Part shown: positions 31,113 through 40,139 of the stretch, piece after piece
Layout: each line of letters opens with the position of its first letter
How positions within the stretch are numbered: the stretch's first letter is position 1
Assembly: GCF_029946185.1 (NCBI RefSeq)
Contig: NZ_JAQSEA010000010.1
Location: 21,176 to 85,175, forward strand
DNA: 64,000 nt
Source: Prosthecobacter sp.
GTDB lineage: Bacteria; Verrucomicrobiota; Verrucomicrobiia; Verrucomicrobiales; Verrucomicrobiaceae
Reading direction: 5' to 3'
Notes under the pieces: model-generated
The model's database searches: none
What the model was told of the DNA's origin: nothing
What the model saw: only the letters and a program-made list of their open reading frames with translations
Made by a program: the position numbers and the translations under genes

Positions 31113-33290
31113 ATGCCAGCCCCACGAAAAACCTCCAAATCCGAAGTCCTGCGCGGACTCGTGGATCGCGTGGTGTTTCACAATGAGGACAACGGCTACT
31201 GCATCTTGAAAATCGTCCCCCAAGGCCGGCACGATGTCGTGAGCCTGATCGGCAAAGCACCGCGCGTCGTGGCCGGAGAGGAATTCGAAGCCAGGGGCAT
31301 CTGGGAGCCGAACCGCGACTTTGGCCCGCAGTTCAAGGCGGAGGCCATCAAGCTCACGCGCCCGGATTCCCTGGCAGGAATCGAGCGCTACCTCGGCAGC
31401 GGCTTGATCGAGGGCATCGGGCCGAAGTATGCGAAGCGTTTGGTGGAGAAATTCGGCCCCAAGGTCTTCGACATCATCGAGAACGAATCGAAAAAACTCG
31501 AAGACGTGGAAGGCGTGGGCAAGAAGCGCCGCATCGAAATCCGCGCCTCATGGATCAAGCAGAAGTCGATTCACGGCATCATGCTCTTCCTGCATCAGCA
31601 CGGCATCAGTTCATCGCGGGCCCTGCGCATCTACAAAACCTACGGCGAAGAGTCGCAGGCGGTGCTGAAGGAGAACCCCTACCGTCTGGCGCAGGACATC
31701 CGCGGTATCGGCTTTAAAACGGCAGACGACATCGCTTATCAACTCGGCGTCGCCGAAGACGCGCCCGAGCGGATCAAAGCAGGCATTCTGCACGTGCTCG
31801 AAACTGCCGCCAGCAGCGGCCATTGCTGCCTGCCAGAAACCAGCGTCATCCAAAAAGCCATCGACCTGCTTGGCGTGGAAGCCTTGATAGCACCACAGGT
31901 CGAAGCCCTCATCGCGGGCGATCAGATTGAGCGCCACGAAACGTTCCTTTATTTACCCTACCTGCGCGCCGCCGAACAAAGCATCGCGGCAAATGTGAAG
32001 TCGCTCGCCGCCCTGCCTGCGGCCTATCCGAGCATCGACGAAGACGCCGCCTTGGCCTGGGTGATGAAGAAGACGGGCAAGGAACTCGCCGAAAGCCAGC
32101 AGCGCGCCGTGCGCGAGGCCCTGCGGCAGCGCCTGCTCATCATCACTGGCGGCCCCGGTGTCGGCAAGACCACCATCCTGCGCAGCATCCTCCTCATTTT
32201 ACAAAGCAAGCAGATCAAACTCGTGCTCGCCGCACCCACCGGCCGTGCAGCCAAGCGCCTCACCGAAAGCACTGGCCTGGAGGCCAAGACGCTGCATCGC
32301 CTGCTCGAATACCAAGGCGAAGGCCAATGGGGCAGGCATCGTGGCAAGCCGCTCGCTGGCCATCTCTTCGTCGTGGATGAAGCATCGATGATTGATGCAC
32401 CTCTCATGGCGCAGTTTCTCTCCGCGCTTCCCGAGGGCGCGCATCTGCTCATCGTGGGAGATGCGGATCAGCTCCCGTCCGTCGGTCCGGGCATGGTGCT
32501 GTATGATTTAATCTCCAGTGAAAAAGTGCCGTGCGTCAAGCTCACCGAGATCTTCCGTCAGGCCGCCAGCAGCCGCATCATCACCAGCGCGCATGCCATC
32601 AATCGCGGTCAGGTGCCCGATCTGAAGCCTTCGCGCAACAGCGACTTCTTTTTCCTCCAAGAGAGCGAGCCGGAGGAGATCAAGCACACGCTCGTCGAAC
32701 TGGCGCACACGCGACTCGCCACCAAATACGGCCTCGATCCCATCCGCGACATCCAGGTGCTCACGCCGATGAATCGCAACCTCCTCGGCACCATCTCGCT
32801 CAATCAATCACTGCAGCTCGCGCTCAATCCGCCCAACGAATTGAAGTTCGAGATCGAGCGCTTCGGCGTGACCTTCCGCGTGGGCGACAAGGTCATCCAA
32901 ACCCACAACAACTACGACAAGGAAGTCTTCAATGGAGACATCGGCCACATCGTCACCATCGATGCCGACCCGGTGAAGATCCACGTCCGCTACGATGCCG
33001 ACCGCCTCGTCGAATACGAGCCCGGAGAGCTTGATGAACTCCAGCTTGCCTACGCTCTCAGCATTCACAAAAGCCAGGGCAGCGAGTTCCTCTGCGTCAT
33101 CATTCCCGTCAGCACCCAGCACTACGTGCTGCTGGAGCGCAGCCTGATCTACACCGCCATCACTCGCGCGAAGAAACTATGCGTCCTCGTCGGGGATGAA
33201 CGCGCCATGTCGCTCGCTGTGAGCAAGCAGGAAAGTCGCAAGCGCTGGACGGGGCTGCGCGGATTATTGTGCTCGTCATCCGGCGGATGA
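31113..33290 (+). CDS. recD2: RecD2-type ATP-dependent 5'-3' DNA helicase
   Basis: 725 aa, the normal length for RecD2, a RecBC-independent helicase used in replication-fork and repair processes. N-terminal OB-like domain (VDRVVFHNEDNGYCILKI), helix-hairpin-helix segment (IEGIGPKYAKRLVEKFG, DVEGVGKKRRIEI), then SF1B motor with Walker A GGPGVGKTT, motif Ia LAAPTGRAAKRL, motif II FVVDEASM and motif VI YTAITRAKK. SH3 and final helicase motif QLAYALSIHKSQGSEF are intact. Stands at the head of a strand run with the MoxR operon beginning 6 nt later. Confidence 0.95.
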   Translation: MPAPRKTSKSEVLRGLVDRVVFHNEDNGYCILKIVPQGRHDVVSLIGKAPRVVAGEEFEARGIWEPNRDFGPQFKAEAIKLTRPDSLAGIERYLGSGLIEGIGPKYAKRLVEKFGPKVFDIIENESKKLEDVEGVGKKRRIEIRASWIKQKSIHGIMLFLHQHGISSSRALRIYKTYGEESQAVLKENPYRLAQDIRGIGFKTADDIAYQLGVAEDAPERIKAGILHVLETAASSGHCCLPETSVIQKAIDLLGVEALIAPQVEALIAGDQIERHETFLYLPYLRAAEQSIAANVKSLAALPAAYPSIDEDAALAWVMKKTGKELAESQQRAVREALRQRLLIITGGPGVGKTTILRSILLILQSKQIKLVLAAPTGRAAKRLTESTGLEAKTLHRLLEYQGEGQWGRHRGKPLAGHLFVVDEASMIDAPLMAQFLSALPEGAHLLIVGDADQLPSVGPGMVLYDLISSEKVPCVKLTEIFRQAASSRIITSAHAINRGQVPDLKPSRNSDFFFLQESEPEEIKHTLVELAHTRLATKYGLDPIRDIQVLTPMNRNLLGTISLNQSLQLALNPPNELKFEIERFGVTFRVGDKVIQTHNNYDKEVFNGDIGHIVTIDADPVKIHVRYDADRLVEYEPGELDELQLAYALSIHKSQGSEFLCVIIPVSTQHYVLLERSLIYTAITRAKKLCVLVGDERAMSLAVSKQESRKRWTGLRGLLCSSSGG

Positions 33291-33296
33291 TCGGAT

Positions 33297-34649
33297 ATGA
33301 ATCCCGGCATGACGGATCAAGCTCAGCTTTCCACGGCCTGGTTGAGACAGGCTTGCCACACGCGGCGCAAAGTGAACGTCGGCTGGTGGCTGGCACGGGC
33401 AATGCCTCTGCTGGTGGTGGCGGGTGTGCTCGGATTTGCCGTGATTTTTGTACTGCGCTCACGTGGCATGGAGCTGGGGTGGAGCCAGGTCTGGCCATGG
33501 GTGGCGTCTGTCTTTGCAGCTTTAATGCTCACAGGCTGGCTGCTGGCGCGGCGGCAGTTTATTAGCTCGTCGCAGGCCTTGGTGCGGTTGGAGTCAGAGC
33601 TCCAGCTTCACAATGCGCTGACCACCGCTGCCGCCAGCCGAGGTGTCTGGCCGGCATTGGTCGCAAAGGTGGACGATGGCTGGCGCTGGCGCTGGCGGGC
33701 CGTGGGCGGCCCTGTCATTTCATTCGCTGCCAGCCTTGCTCTGGCGGTCTGGCTGCCGGTGGCGCAGGACGTTGAAGCCAAGGGGCCGACGGTGGAGCCG
33801 CAGGCCTGGGCGCAGATGGAAGACTGGCTGGAGAAGCTGAAGGAAGACAAGATCGTCACTGAAGAGGAAAAGGAAGAGCAGCTGGCAAAGATCGCCGAAC
33901 TGCGCAATCAGCCGCCGGAAAAGTGGTTCAGCCATGAGAGCCTCAACGCAGGAGACACGCTCAAGGAGCAACTGCAGCGTGACATCAAACAAATGGCGCA
34001 AAATCTGAGCACGGCGGAGCGCAGCCTCAATGCACTGAAAAATTATGCCGATCAGCTTTCCGTGGAAGCCAAGGAGCAGCTGCTCAAAGACTTTGATCAG
34101 GCGCTGGCGGACATGAAGTCGAGCGCACTGGAGCTTGATCCTGAGCTGCTGAAGTCGATTGCGGCCCTCGATCCGAAGAATCTGAAAGGTCTGACGCAAG
34201 AGCAGATGAAACAGCTAAGCGAGTCGATGAAGAAAAAGGCCGGAAGCTGCAATGGCATGTGCAAAAATCCCGGCTTTCTCGGCGATGGCGAAGGCGAGGA
34301 TGATGAGCTGGCAGACCTGCTGAAAAAGAATGGCCAGGGTCAAGGTGATGGAGAAGGCCCCGGCAATGGCGGAATCACGCGCGGACCGGGGACGGCACCG
34401 CTGACGCTGTCCGATGAAGAGAATAATTTCGGCACCAACAAGAACGAGGCGGTGTCGAACACCGATCTGTCGCGCGCTCAGGTGGGCGACATGCTGGCGC
34501 TGCAAAATGGCAGGCATGGCGTGGACAAATCCGCCAAAGGCCCCCAGGCCGCCGGTGTGGTGCAAGACGCCGGACAAGGTGGCGAGCAGGTCTGGCGCGA
34601 GTCCTTGACGCCAGAAGAGAAGGCCGTGCTGAAGCGCGTGTTTCGCTGA
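33297..34649 (+). CDS. Membrane-anchored coiled-coil protein of the MoxR/ABC operon
   Basis: 450 aa. Two N-terminal helices (AMPLLVVAGVLGFAVIFVL and WPWVASVFAALMLTGWLLA) and a third near 145 (VISFAASLALAVWLPVA) lead to a long charged coiled coil (about 165-320; EEEKEEQLAKIAELRNQ, LKNYADQLSVEAKEQLLKD). A Gly-rich low-complexity linker (GQGQGDGEGPGNGG) and a conserved tail (LTPEEKAVLKRVFR) follow. The layout resembles the DUF4175-like proteins found next to MoxR genes. Proposed as a structural scaffold for the following MoxR-VWA proteins; this is inference from context. Confidence 0.75.
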   Translation: MNPGMTDQAQLSTAWLRQACHTRRKVNVGWWLARAMPLLVVAGVLGFAVIFVLRSRGMELGWSQVWPWVASVFAALMLTGWLLARRQFISSSQALVRLESELQLHNALTTAAASRGVWPALVAKVDDGWRWRWRAVGGPVISFAASLALAVWLPVAQDVEAKGPTVEPQAWAQMEDWLEKLKEDKIVTEEEKEEQLAKIAELRNQPPEKWFSHESLNAGDTLKEQLQRDIKQMAQNLSTAERSLNALKNYADQLSVEAKEQLLKDFDQALADMKSSALELDPELLKSIAALDPKNLKGLTQEQMKQLSESMKKKAGSCNGMCKNPGFLGDGEGEDDELADLLKKNGQGQGDGEGPGNGGITRGPGTAPLTLSDEENNFGTNKNEAVSNTDLSRAQVGDMLALQNGRHGVDKSAKGPQAAGVVQDAGQGGEQVWRESLTPEEKAVLKRVFR

Positions 34650-34751
34650 GCTGCGGGTCATTCGCTGACGTGTATGGCATCGTTTGTGAAATGTGTGTGA
34701 ACTGCGGTTTTCAACTCGACTCATGCGTTGGTTCTTGTTTTAGTCGGATGA

Positions 34752-35768
34752 ATGACAGACGCCTACGCTTCAGACTCAGAAATCCAGTCGGCATCCCTAC
34801 CTGTTGATGCCCTGCGCCGCGCCTTGAACGAGGTGCTGTTTGGACAGAGTGAACTCATCGAGCTGATGCTTTGCGGCGTCATCGCACGTGGGCATGTGCT
34901 GCTCGAAGGCCTGCCGGGCTTGGGAAAAACCGAACTGGTGAAAGGGCTCTCAAAGGCGCTGAACCTCACCACGCGCCGCGTGCAGTTCACACCGGACCTG
35001 CTGCCGGGAGACATCACGGGGAATCCGGTGCTGCAGGAGGTGGATGGCAAACGCGAGTTCGTCTTTCAACCTGGGCCGGTATTTACGAATCTGCTGCTCG
35101 CAGATGAAATCAACCGCGCCTCTCCCAAGACGCAGTCCGCATTGCTTGAAGCCATGCAAGAGCGCCGCGTGACGGTGCTCGGGCAGACGCACGTGCTGCC
35201 AGATCCGTTCTTCGTGCTCGCCACGCAGAACCCCATCGAACTCGAAGGCACCTACCCGCTGCCGGAGGCGCAGGTGGACCGCTTTTTGTTCAAGCTGGAG
35301 GTGCTGCGCAATTCGGCCGCGACGCTCGCGAAGATCGTGACCCAGCGCGAACTCGGCGTAGAGCCGCAGGTGGCCTCGGTCGTCACTCGCGAGGCGTTTG
35401 CGCAGATCCAGGCGACGGCGCGGCGCATCTTCCTGCCTGAGATCGTCGCAGACTACATTGCGCGCATTGTGGATGCCACGCATCCCGGCCAGTCCCAGGC
35501 ATCGCAGGGTGTGCGCTTCGGGGCCAGTCCGCGCGCCGCGCTGAGTCTGGCGGCGGCGTCCAAGGCGCGCGCGCTGATGAACGGCAGGCCCAATGCGAGC
35601 TTTGAAGACGTGCAGGCGCTGGCCCTCCCTGTGCTCAATCACCGTGTGCTGCTGGACTACACCGCACGCATGGATGGCAAAACGAGTGTCGGCGTGGTGC
35701 GTGCCATCCTGGCGGAAGTGCCGGTGCAAAATCTCGCCACACCCCGCACCCTGAAGGAGGCGGCATGA
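34752..35768 (+). CDS. MoxR-family AAA+ ATPase
   Basis: 338 aa. MoxR ATPases act as chaperones that load metals or assemble complexes with VWA proteins. Walker A is LEGLPGLGKTE, Walker B LLLADEINRA, sensor region ATQNPIELEGTYPLPEAQ and arginine finger RFLFKLEV; the C-terminal helical lid carries RFGASPRAALSLAAASKARA. A 102-nt gap precedes it, so a second promoter is possible. It overlaps the next gene by 4 nt. The DUF58 and VWA genes later in the operon are its expected partners. Confidence 0.95.
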   Translation: MTDAYASDSEIQSASLPVDALRRALNEVLFGQSELIELMLCGVIARGHVLLEGLPGLGKTELVKGLSKALNLTTRRVQFTPDLLPGDITGNPVLQEVDGKREFVFQPGPVFTNLLLADEINRASPKTQSALLEAMQERRVTVLGQTHVLPDPFFVLATQNPIELEGTYPLPEAQVDRFLFKLEVLRNSAATLAKIVTQRELGVEPQVASVVTREAFAQIQATARRIFLPEIVADYIARIVDATHPGQSQASQGVRFGASPRAALSLAAASKARALMNGRPNASFEDVQALALPVLNHRVLLDYTARMDGKTSVGVVRAILAEVPVQNLATPRTLKEAA

Positions 35769-37558
35769 AGCCTTTTCACCGCCTGCTGCTAAGTGTACTG
35801 CTGCTAGGGGCCACGGCGGCACACGCGCAGAAAAACATCGCCAATGAGGAGCTGGATCCGCTCTCAGGCACTCGCGTGCAGGTTCGCAGCGTGTTTGATC
35901 CGCTGCCTCCCTCGGGATATGCGCCGATGCGCATTGTGGCCACGAACGGCACCGGTCGGAATGCGCGCTGGGGCTTTGATTTCCATTCGCAGACCCAGTA
36001 CTACCGGCAGCAAAACGAGCACGACAGCAGCTTTGCGCTGGATGTGCCGGGACGCTCCACGCAGTCGGCGTTGTTCATGGTGCCGCTGGCCGTGGATTAT
36101 GACGACAGCAGCAGGGGCAACAACAGCCATGCGCTACGTGTGGATTTTTCAGGCACGGGATTTGAGGTGTCGCCTAAAACTGACCACGATAACCGCAGCA
36201 CCGGATTTCCGGCGTTAGCGCTCAGCGAGACGCTGGCTGAGCTCAGCATCTCCAAGCTTAATCACGAGCTGGAGGCGAAGCTGCGTTCAGGCGGCGGCAG
36301 ACATTATGGTGGGAGCACCGTGTTTGGCAGCCGGTTTGAGCCGGCGGATCTGCCGGAGTCATGGCTCGGCTACAGCGGGTTTGATTTCGTGCTCCTGAGC
36401 AGCACGGACTGGCAGAAGCTGAAACCGGCGGTGAAGCGTGCGCTGCTGGAATGGGTGAGGATGGGGGGTAAACTGAACGTGTATGCGACTGCTGGAACCA
36501 CGGCAGATTCACTGGGACTGCCCGATGGGTCGGATGCGGCCAAGGAGAGGGTGTCGCTGGGAAAAATCACGGTGTTGAGCTGGGATGGAAAAACACTGTC
36601 AGCAGGCCCGACGGTGAACCACTACTGGGGTCAGACCCAACGGGTGAACAGTCTTACCGAGGAGCATGCCACCTTGGGTGCCTGGTCGCTGCAGGGACTG
36701 CTGGGCACACGCAGCTTTGCATCCTGGCAGGTGATTGTCTTTCTGGTCGTCTTTGGCCTGCTGGTGGGGCCTGTGAATCTGTTCGTGCTGGCTCCGGCAG
36801 GCAAGCGGCACAAGCTCTTCATCACCACGCCTCTGCTGTCCATCGGTGCCAGTTTGATCATGGTGGTGCTGATTCTGGTGCAGGACGGCACCGGCGGCGT
36901 GGGGCGGCGCTTTGTTACCATCAATCTCGAACCCGGCGAAGCGGCAGCGTATGTGACGCAGGAGCAAATCAGCCGCACCGGCGTGCTGCTGGGCGCAGGT
37001 TTTGAGATGAAGCAGCCCGTGCTGATCGAGCCGCTGGTGATGCCGGACACGCCGTGGGCGAAACTAAAAAAAACCTCCACCGCGCAGTCCGCAAATCTGA
37101 CGCAGGACGGCCGCGAACGGCGCGGCAATTTCTTCCAAAGCCGTGCGGAGCAGGGGCAGGTGCTGCGGGCAGCCGTCTCGACGCGCGCACGCCTGGAACT
37201 CAAGGCCGCCGCACCTGATGCCGCGCCGACATTGATCTCAGCACTCGGTTTCACGGTGGATGAACTGTTTTACACAGATGCTGAGGGCGCTCAGTGGCGG
37301 CTCGAAAAGCCGCTGAGCACCGGCCAGAGTGCGACGCTAGTCAAAACAGATGACAGCGCCCAACGGTTGTGGTGGGAGGCAGCAGTCAATCCCGCCGTGG
37401 ACTCGCTGCGAAATTCGCTCTACAACACGACGATGCACCGTCGCGCGTTCTTCGTCGCGAAGGCCCGGCAGGCTCCGGATTTCACTCTCGATACCCTGTC
37501 CTCCATTCGCTGGGAGGATGATCGCATCGTAGTCTTCGGCCCGGTGACACAGCCCTGA
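35765..37558 (+). CDS. Membrane protein with GATase-like domain
   Basis: 597 aa, start overlapping moxR by ATGA. Signal peptide MKPFHRLLLSVLLLGATAAHA. The outside part includes a class-I glutamine-amidotransferase-like segment (about 195-250; LPESWLGYSGFDFVLLSSTDW, LKPAVKRALLEWVRMGGKLNV) without a catalytic cysteine that I can place. Two transmembrane helices near 320-375 (VIVFLVVFGLLVGPVNLFVL, LLSIGASLIMVVLILV) are followed by a further beta-rich domain. Such proteins recur in PVC MoxR operons. Function unknown; it may dock onto the VWA proteins. Confidence 0.75.
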   Translation: MKPFHRLLLSVLLLGATAAHAQKNIANEELDPLSGTRVQVRSVFDPLPPSGYAPMRIVATNGTGRNARWGFDFHSQTQYYRQQNEHDSSFALDVPGRSTQSALFMVPLAVDYDDSSRGNNSHALRVDFSGTGFEVSPKTDHDNRSTGFPALALSETLAELSISKLNHELEAKLRSGGGRHYGGSTVFGSRFEPADLPESWLGYSGFDFVLLSSTDWQKLKPAVKRALLEWVRMGGKLNVYATAGTTADSLGLPDGSDAAKERVSLGKITVLSWDGKTLSAGPTVNHYWGQTQRVNSLTEEHATLGAWSLQGLLGTRSFASWQVIVFLVVFGLLVGPVNLFVLAPAGKRHKLFITTPLLSIGASLIMVVLILVQDGTGGVGRRFVTINLEPGEAAAYVTQEQISRTGVLLGAGFEMKQPVLIEPLVMPDTPWAKLKKTSTAQSANLTQDGRERRGNFFQSRAEQGQVLRAAVSTRARLELKAAAPDAAPTLISALGFTVDELFYTDAEGAQWRLEKPLSTGQSATLVKTDDSAQRLWWEAAVNPAVDSLRNSLYNTTMHRRAFFVAKARQAPDFTLDTLSSIRWEDDRIVVFGPVTQP

Positions 37559-37578
37559 ACTCCGCATCTTCGATCTTC

Positions 37579-38631
37579 ATGTCATCGTCTGTTTCGACTT
37601 CCGCACATGTTCCTGAAATGGACCGCACCAAGCCTGCGGTCGTGGTGGAGGATCTGCATCGCACCTTTGGGGCGCTGAAAGCCGTGGATGGTGTCTCCTT
37701 CCACATTGATCACGGGCGGGTGGTTGGCTTCGTCGGTGCGAACGGTGCGGGCAAAACCACCACCATGCGCATCATGGCCACGCTTGATTCCCCCGGCAGC
37801 GGCAAGGTCAGCATGGGTGGTCACAACGTCGTGCATCATCCAGCCAAGGTGCGCCGTCTGCTGGGCTGGATGCCGGACAGCTTCGGTACCTATGAGCACA
37901 TGACCGTGCTCGAATATCTCGACTTCTATGCGCGTGCCCTTGGTTTCAAAGGCGCGGACCGTCTCCGTCGCATCCAGGAGGTGATGGATTTCACCGATCT
38001 CACGCCGCTGGCCGATCGCATGAGCAACAAGATGTCCAAAGGCCAGACGCAGCGTCTCTGTCTGGGCCGCGCGTTGCTGCATGATCCGCAGATCCTCATC
38101 CTCGATGAACCGGCGGCGGGTCTCGATCCAAAGGCGCGCGTCGAGCTGAAAAACCTCATTCGCATTCTGGCGCAGGAAGGCAAAACCATCCTCATCAGTT
38201 CGCACATCCTCAGCGAGCTCGGGGAGATGTGTGACAGCCTGCTCTTCATCGACAAAGGCCGCATCGTTCATCATGGCGACGCCGAAAGCATGATGCGCGG
38301 CACCGAGACCGCCGGCGAGACACTCGTGCATGTGCAGATTGCCGGTGAACCCGCCAAGCTCATCGAATGGGCACTCACCGCGCCCCTGATCAAGATCGAA
38401 GAAGAAACCAAGCGCGGCGCACGCCTGCGCATTCAGGCTTCCGATGATGACACCCTGGCAGGTGTGCTGCGCCGCATGATCCAAGATGGCCTGCCCGTGC
38501 TCGACTACCACCGCGAGGAGCGCCGGCTCGAAGATGCGTTCATCGACATGCTCGGTCAGATTGACAACAACACGTTCAAAGCGCAGCCGCAGGGAGGGCT
38601 ACCGCAAAAAAACGCAGAAGACGCAAAATGA
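37579..38631 (+). CDS. ABC transporter ATP-binding protein
   Basis: 350 aa. Nucleotide-binding domain with Walker A GANGAGKT (about 53-60), signature MSKGQTQRL, Walker B ILILDEPAAGLDP and switch His in LISSHILS. The C-terminal extension (about 250-330) is the DUF4162-like domain of ABC-2/NatA-GldA type exporters. The last residues (GLPQKNAEDAK) are read from an adjacent intergenic repeat. It is followed by two permeases, making a complete exporter. Confidence 0.93.
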   Translation: MSSSVSTSAHVPEMDRTKPAVVVEDLHRTFGALKAVDGVSFHIDHGRVVGFVGANGAGKTTTMRIMATLDSPGSGKVSMGGHNVVHHPAKVRRLLGWMPDSFGTYEHMTVLEYLDFYARALGFKGADRLRRIQEVMDFTDLTPLADRMSNKMSKGQTQRLCLGRALLHDPQILILDEPAAGLDPKARVELKNLIRILAQEGKTILISSHILSELGEMCDSLLFIDKGRIVHHGDAESMMRGTETAGETLVHVQIAGEPAKLIEWALTAPLIKIEEETKRGARLRIQASDDDTLAGVLRRMIQDGLPVLDYHREERRLEDAFIDMLGQIDNNTFKAQPQGGLPQKNAEDAK

Positions 38632-38681
38632 TGAACCCAAAGTTGAATCACTTTTTTGCGGTTTTTTGCGCCTCTTTGCGG
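38602..38681. repeat. Inverted intergenic repeat inside the operon
   Basis: A left arm of CCGCAAAAAAACGCAGAAG type and a right arm of TTTTTTGCGGTTTTTTGCGC type form an imperfect inverted repeat. It spans the ATPase stop codon and the 61-nt gap before the first permease. The final codons of the ATPase lie in the left arm. The right arm is T-rich, so it may also act as partial attenuator within the operon. Confidence 0.55.
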
Positions 38682-38692
38682 CCATCCCAATC

Positions 38693-40138
38693 ATGAGTGC
38701 CGCCCTCTCCATCTCCGACTTTTCGGACCGCCTCTCACCGATGGTGGTGAAGGAGCTGCGGCAGGGGCTGCGCACGCGGCTGTTCGGCGGCGTGCTGCTC
38801 ACGCTGCATCTGATGCTGGTGCTGCTCACGCTTCTGAGCGGCGGCGCGGAAAATGCCGACGTCGTAAGCGGATGGTTTGACGGCATCATCACCCTCGTGC
38901 TGTGCATCATCATGCCGCTGCGCGGATTCTCCGCTGTGGCAGATGAGTTGAAGTCCGGCACGCTGGACATGCTGGCGCTCACCCGCCTTTCAGCCGGGCG
39001 CATCATCTTTGGCAAATGGGCCGCCATCGCCTCGCAGTCGTTGCTGCTCATGCTCAGCATCCTGCCCTATGTCGTGGCACGTTTCGTGTTTGGCGGGTTG
39101 GATCTGTTTGGCGAGATTGCGGCGTTATTTTACAAATGGCTGGCCGGCGTGGTGATTGCGGCGGTGATCGTCGCTCTTTCCACCCAGCGCCAGTTCTGGC
39201 TGCGGGCCGTGGTTGTGTTCCTGCCGCTGCTGATCGGCGGCTGTGGCGCGGCTTCCTTCCTGATGGTGTCACGCATGGGCGGCGGGATGCCTCCGGGCTC
39301 GGTGTTCTCTTTCTTCACCAAGTCCGGCGGGGGTAGTTCCGCCCTGCTGGTGGTGGGGATGGCGGCGTGGGTGATTTTTTTCTCTCTCAGTCTGGCGGCC
39401 ACGCGCATCGCGCCGACCGCTTCACTCCTGAGCGTGGTCAAACGCTCCGTGCATCTGATCATGATCCTGTCATTGATGCTGCTGGGCTGGCTGACCGATT
39501 CGGGCGCAGCCATGGCGATGACCTCTTCATCGATGCTTCCTCTGATCATGATTGATGCCCTGACTGAGCGCGTGAATGAAGTGCCCTCGGTGTATGCTGC
39601 ATTTTACCAGCGTGGGCGGTTGGGCCGGGTGGCGCTATGGCTGCTGGCTCCAGGTTGGGTCACGGGTTTTGTTTACACCGTGGTGCTGATGGGCTTGGTG
39701 GCATTGCAGACGGGGTGGGTCTTCAGTGGGCCGGAAACGCAGCTCGTCGTCGTGAGCGCTGCCGGGACGTGGATGATCGCGGCTTGGGTGCAGCTTTTTT
39801 CCACACGCAAATCGCGCGATCTGCTGCCGCCCTTCATCATTTTCTGGCTGCTCGTGAACGTCCTCATCGCGACCCTTGGCAGCCTCTTGATGATTCCATT
39901 GGCCATGAAGAGCACCACGGTCTGGCTCACCTGCGCGCTTCCCCAGTTTATGCCGAGAGGTTATGCGATGGCGCAGGCAGGAGACAAGGCTGCGCTGCTC
40001 AATCTCGGCATGCTCAGCGCCTGCATCTGGCCTGCGGTGCTGCTGATCGCCGCAGTCTTTGCCTGGCGGCGTGTGCGCGCTGCGCGGCAGGAAGGCTGGC
40101 GCATGACTCACGGCGACAGAGGAGGCACCACAGTCTGA
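38693..40138 (+). CDS. ABC-2 type permease, copy 1
   Basis: 481 aa from ATG 38693; the earlier track start lies in the ATPase and repeat. It opens with the shared motif SDRLSPMVVKELRQGLRTR, then has about 12 hydrophobic segments (VLLTLHLMLVLLTLLSGG, AGRIIFGKWAAIASQSLLLML, VVVFLPLLIGGCGAASFLM). The segment MLALTRLSAGRIIFGKW is typical of ABC-2 exporters. Its N-terminal 130 residues are clearly paralogous to the next gene, so the two probably form a heterodimeric channel with the preceding ATPase. Confidence 0.88.
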   Translation: MSAALSISDFSDRLSPMVVKELRQGLRTRLFGGVLLTLHLMLVLLTLLSGGAENADVVSGWFDGIITLVLCIIMPLRGFSAVADELKSGTLDMLALTRLSAGRIIFGKWAAIASQSLLLMLSILPYVVARFVFGGLDLFGEIAALFYKWLAGVVIAAVIVALSTQRQFWLRAVVVFLPLLIGGCGAASFLMVSRMGGGMPPGSVFSFFTKSGGGSSALLVVGMAAWVIFFSLSLAATRIAPTASLLSVVKRSVHLIMILSLMLLGWLTDSGAAMAMTSSSMLPLIMIDALTERVNEVPSVYAAFYQRGRLGRVALWLLAPGWVTGFVYTVVLMGLVALQTGWVFSGPETQLVVVSAAGTWMIAAWVQLFSTRKSRDLLPPFIIFWLLVNVLIATLGSLLMIPLAMKSTTVWLTCALPQFMPRGYAMAQAGDKAALLNLGMLSACIWPAVLLIAAVFAWRRVRAARQEGWRMTHGDRGGTTV

Positions 40139-40139
40139 C

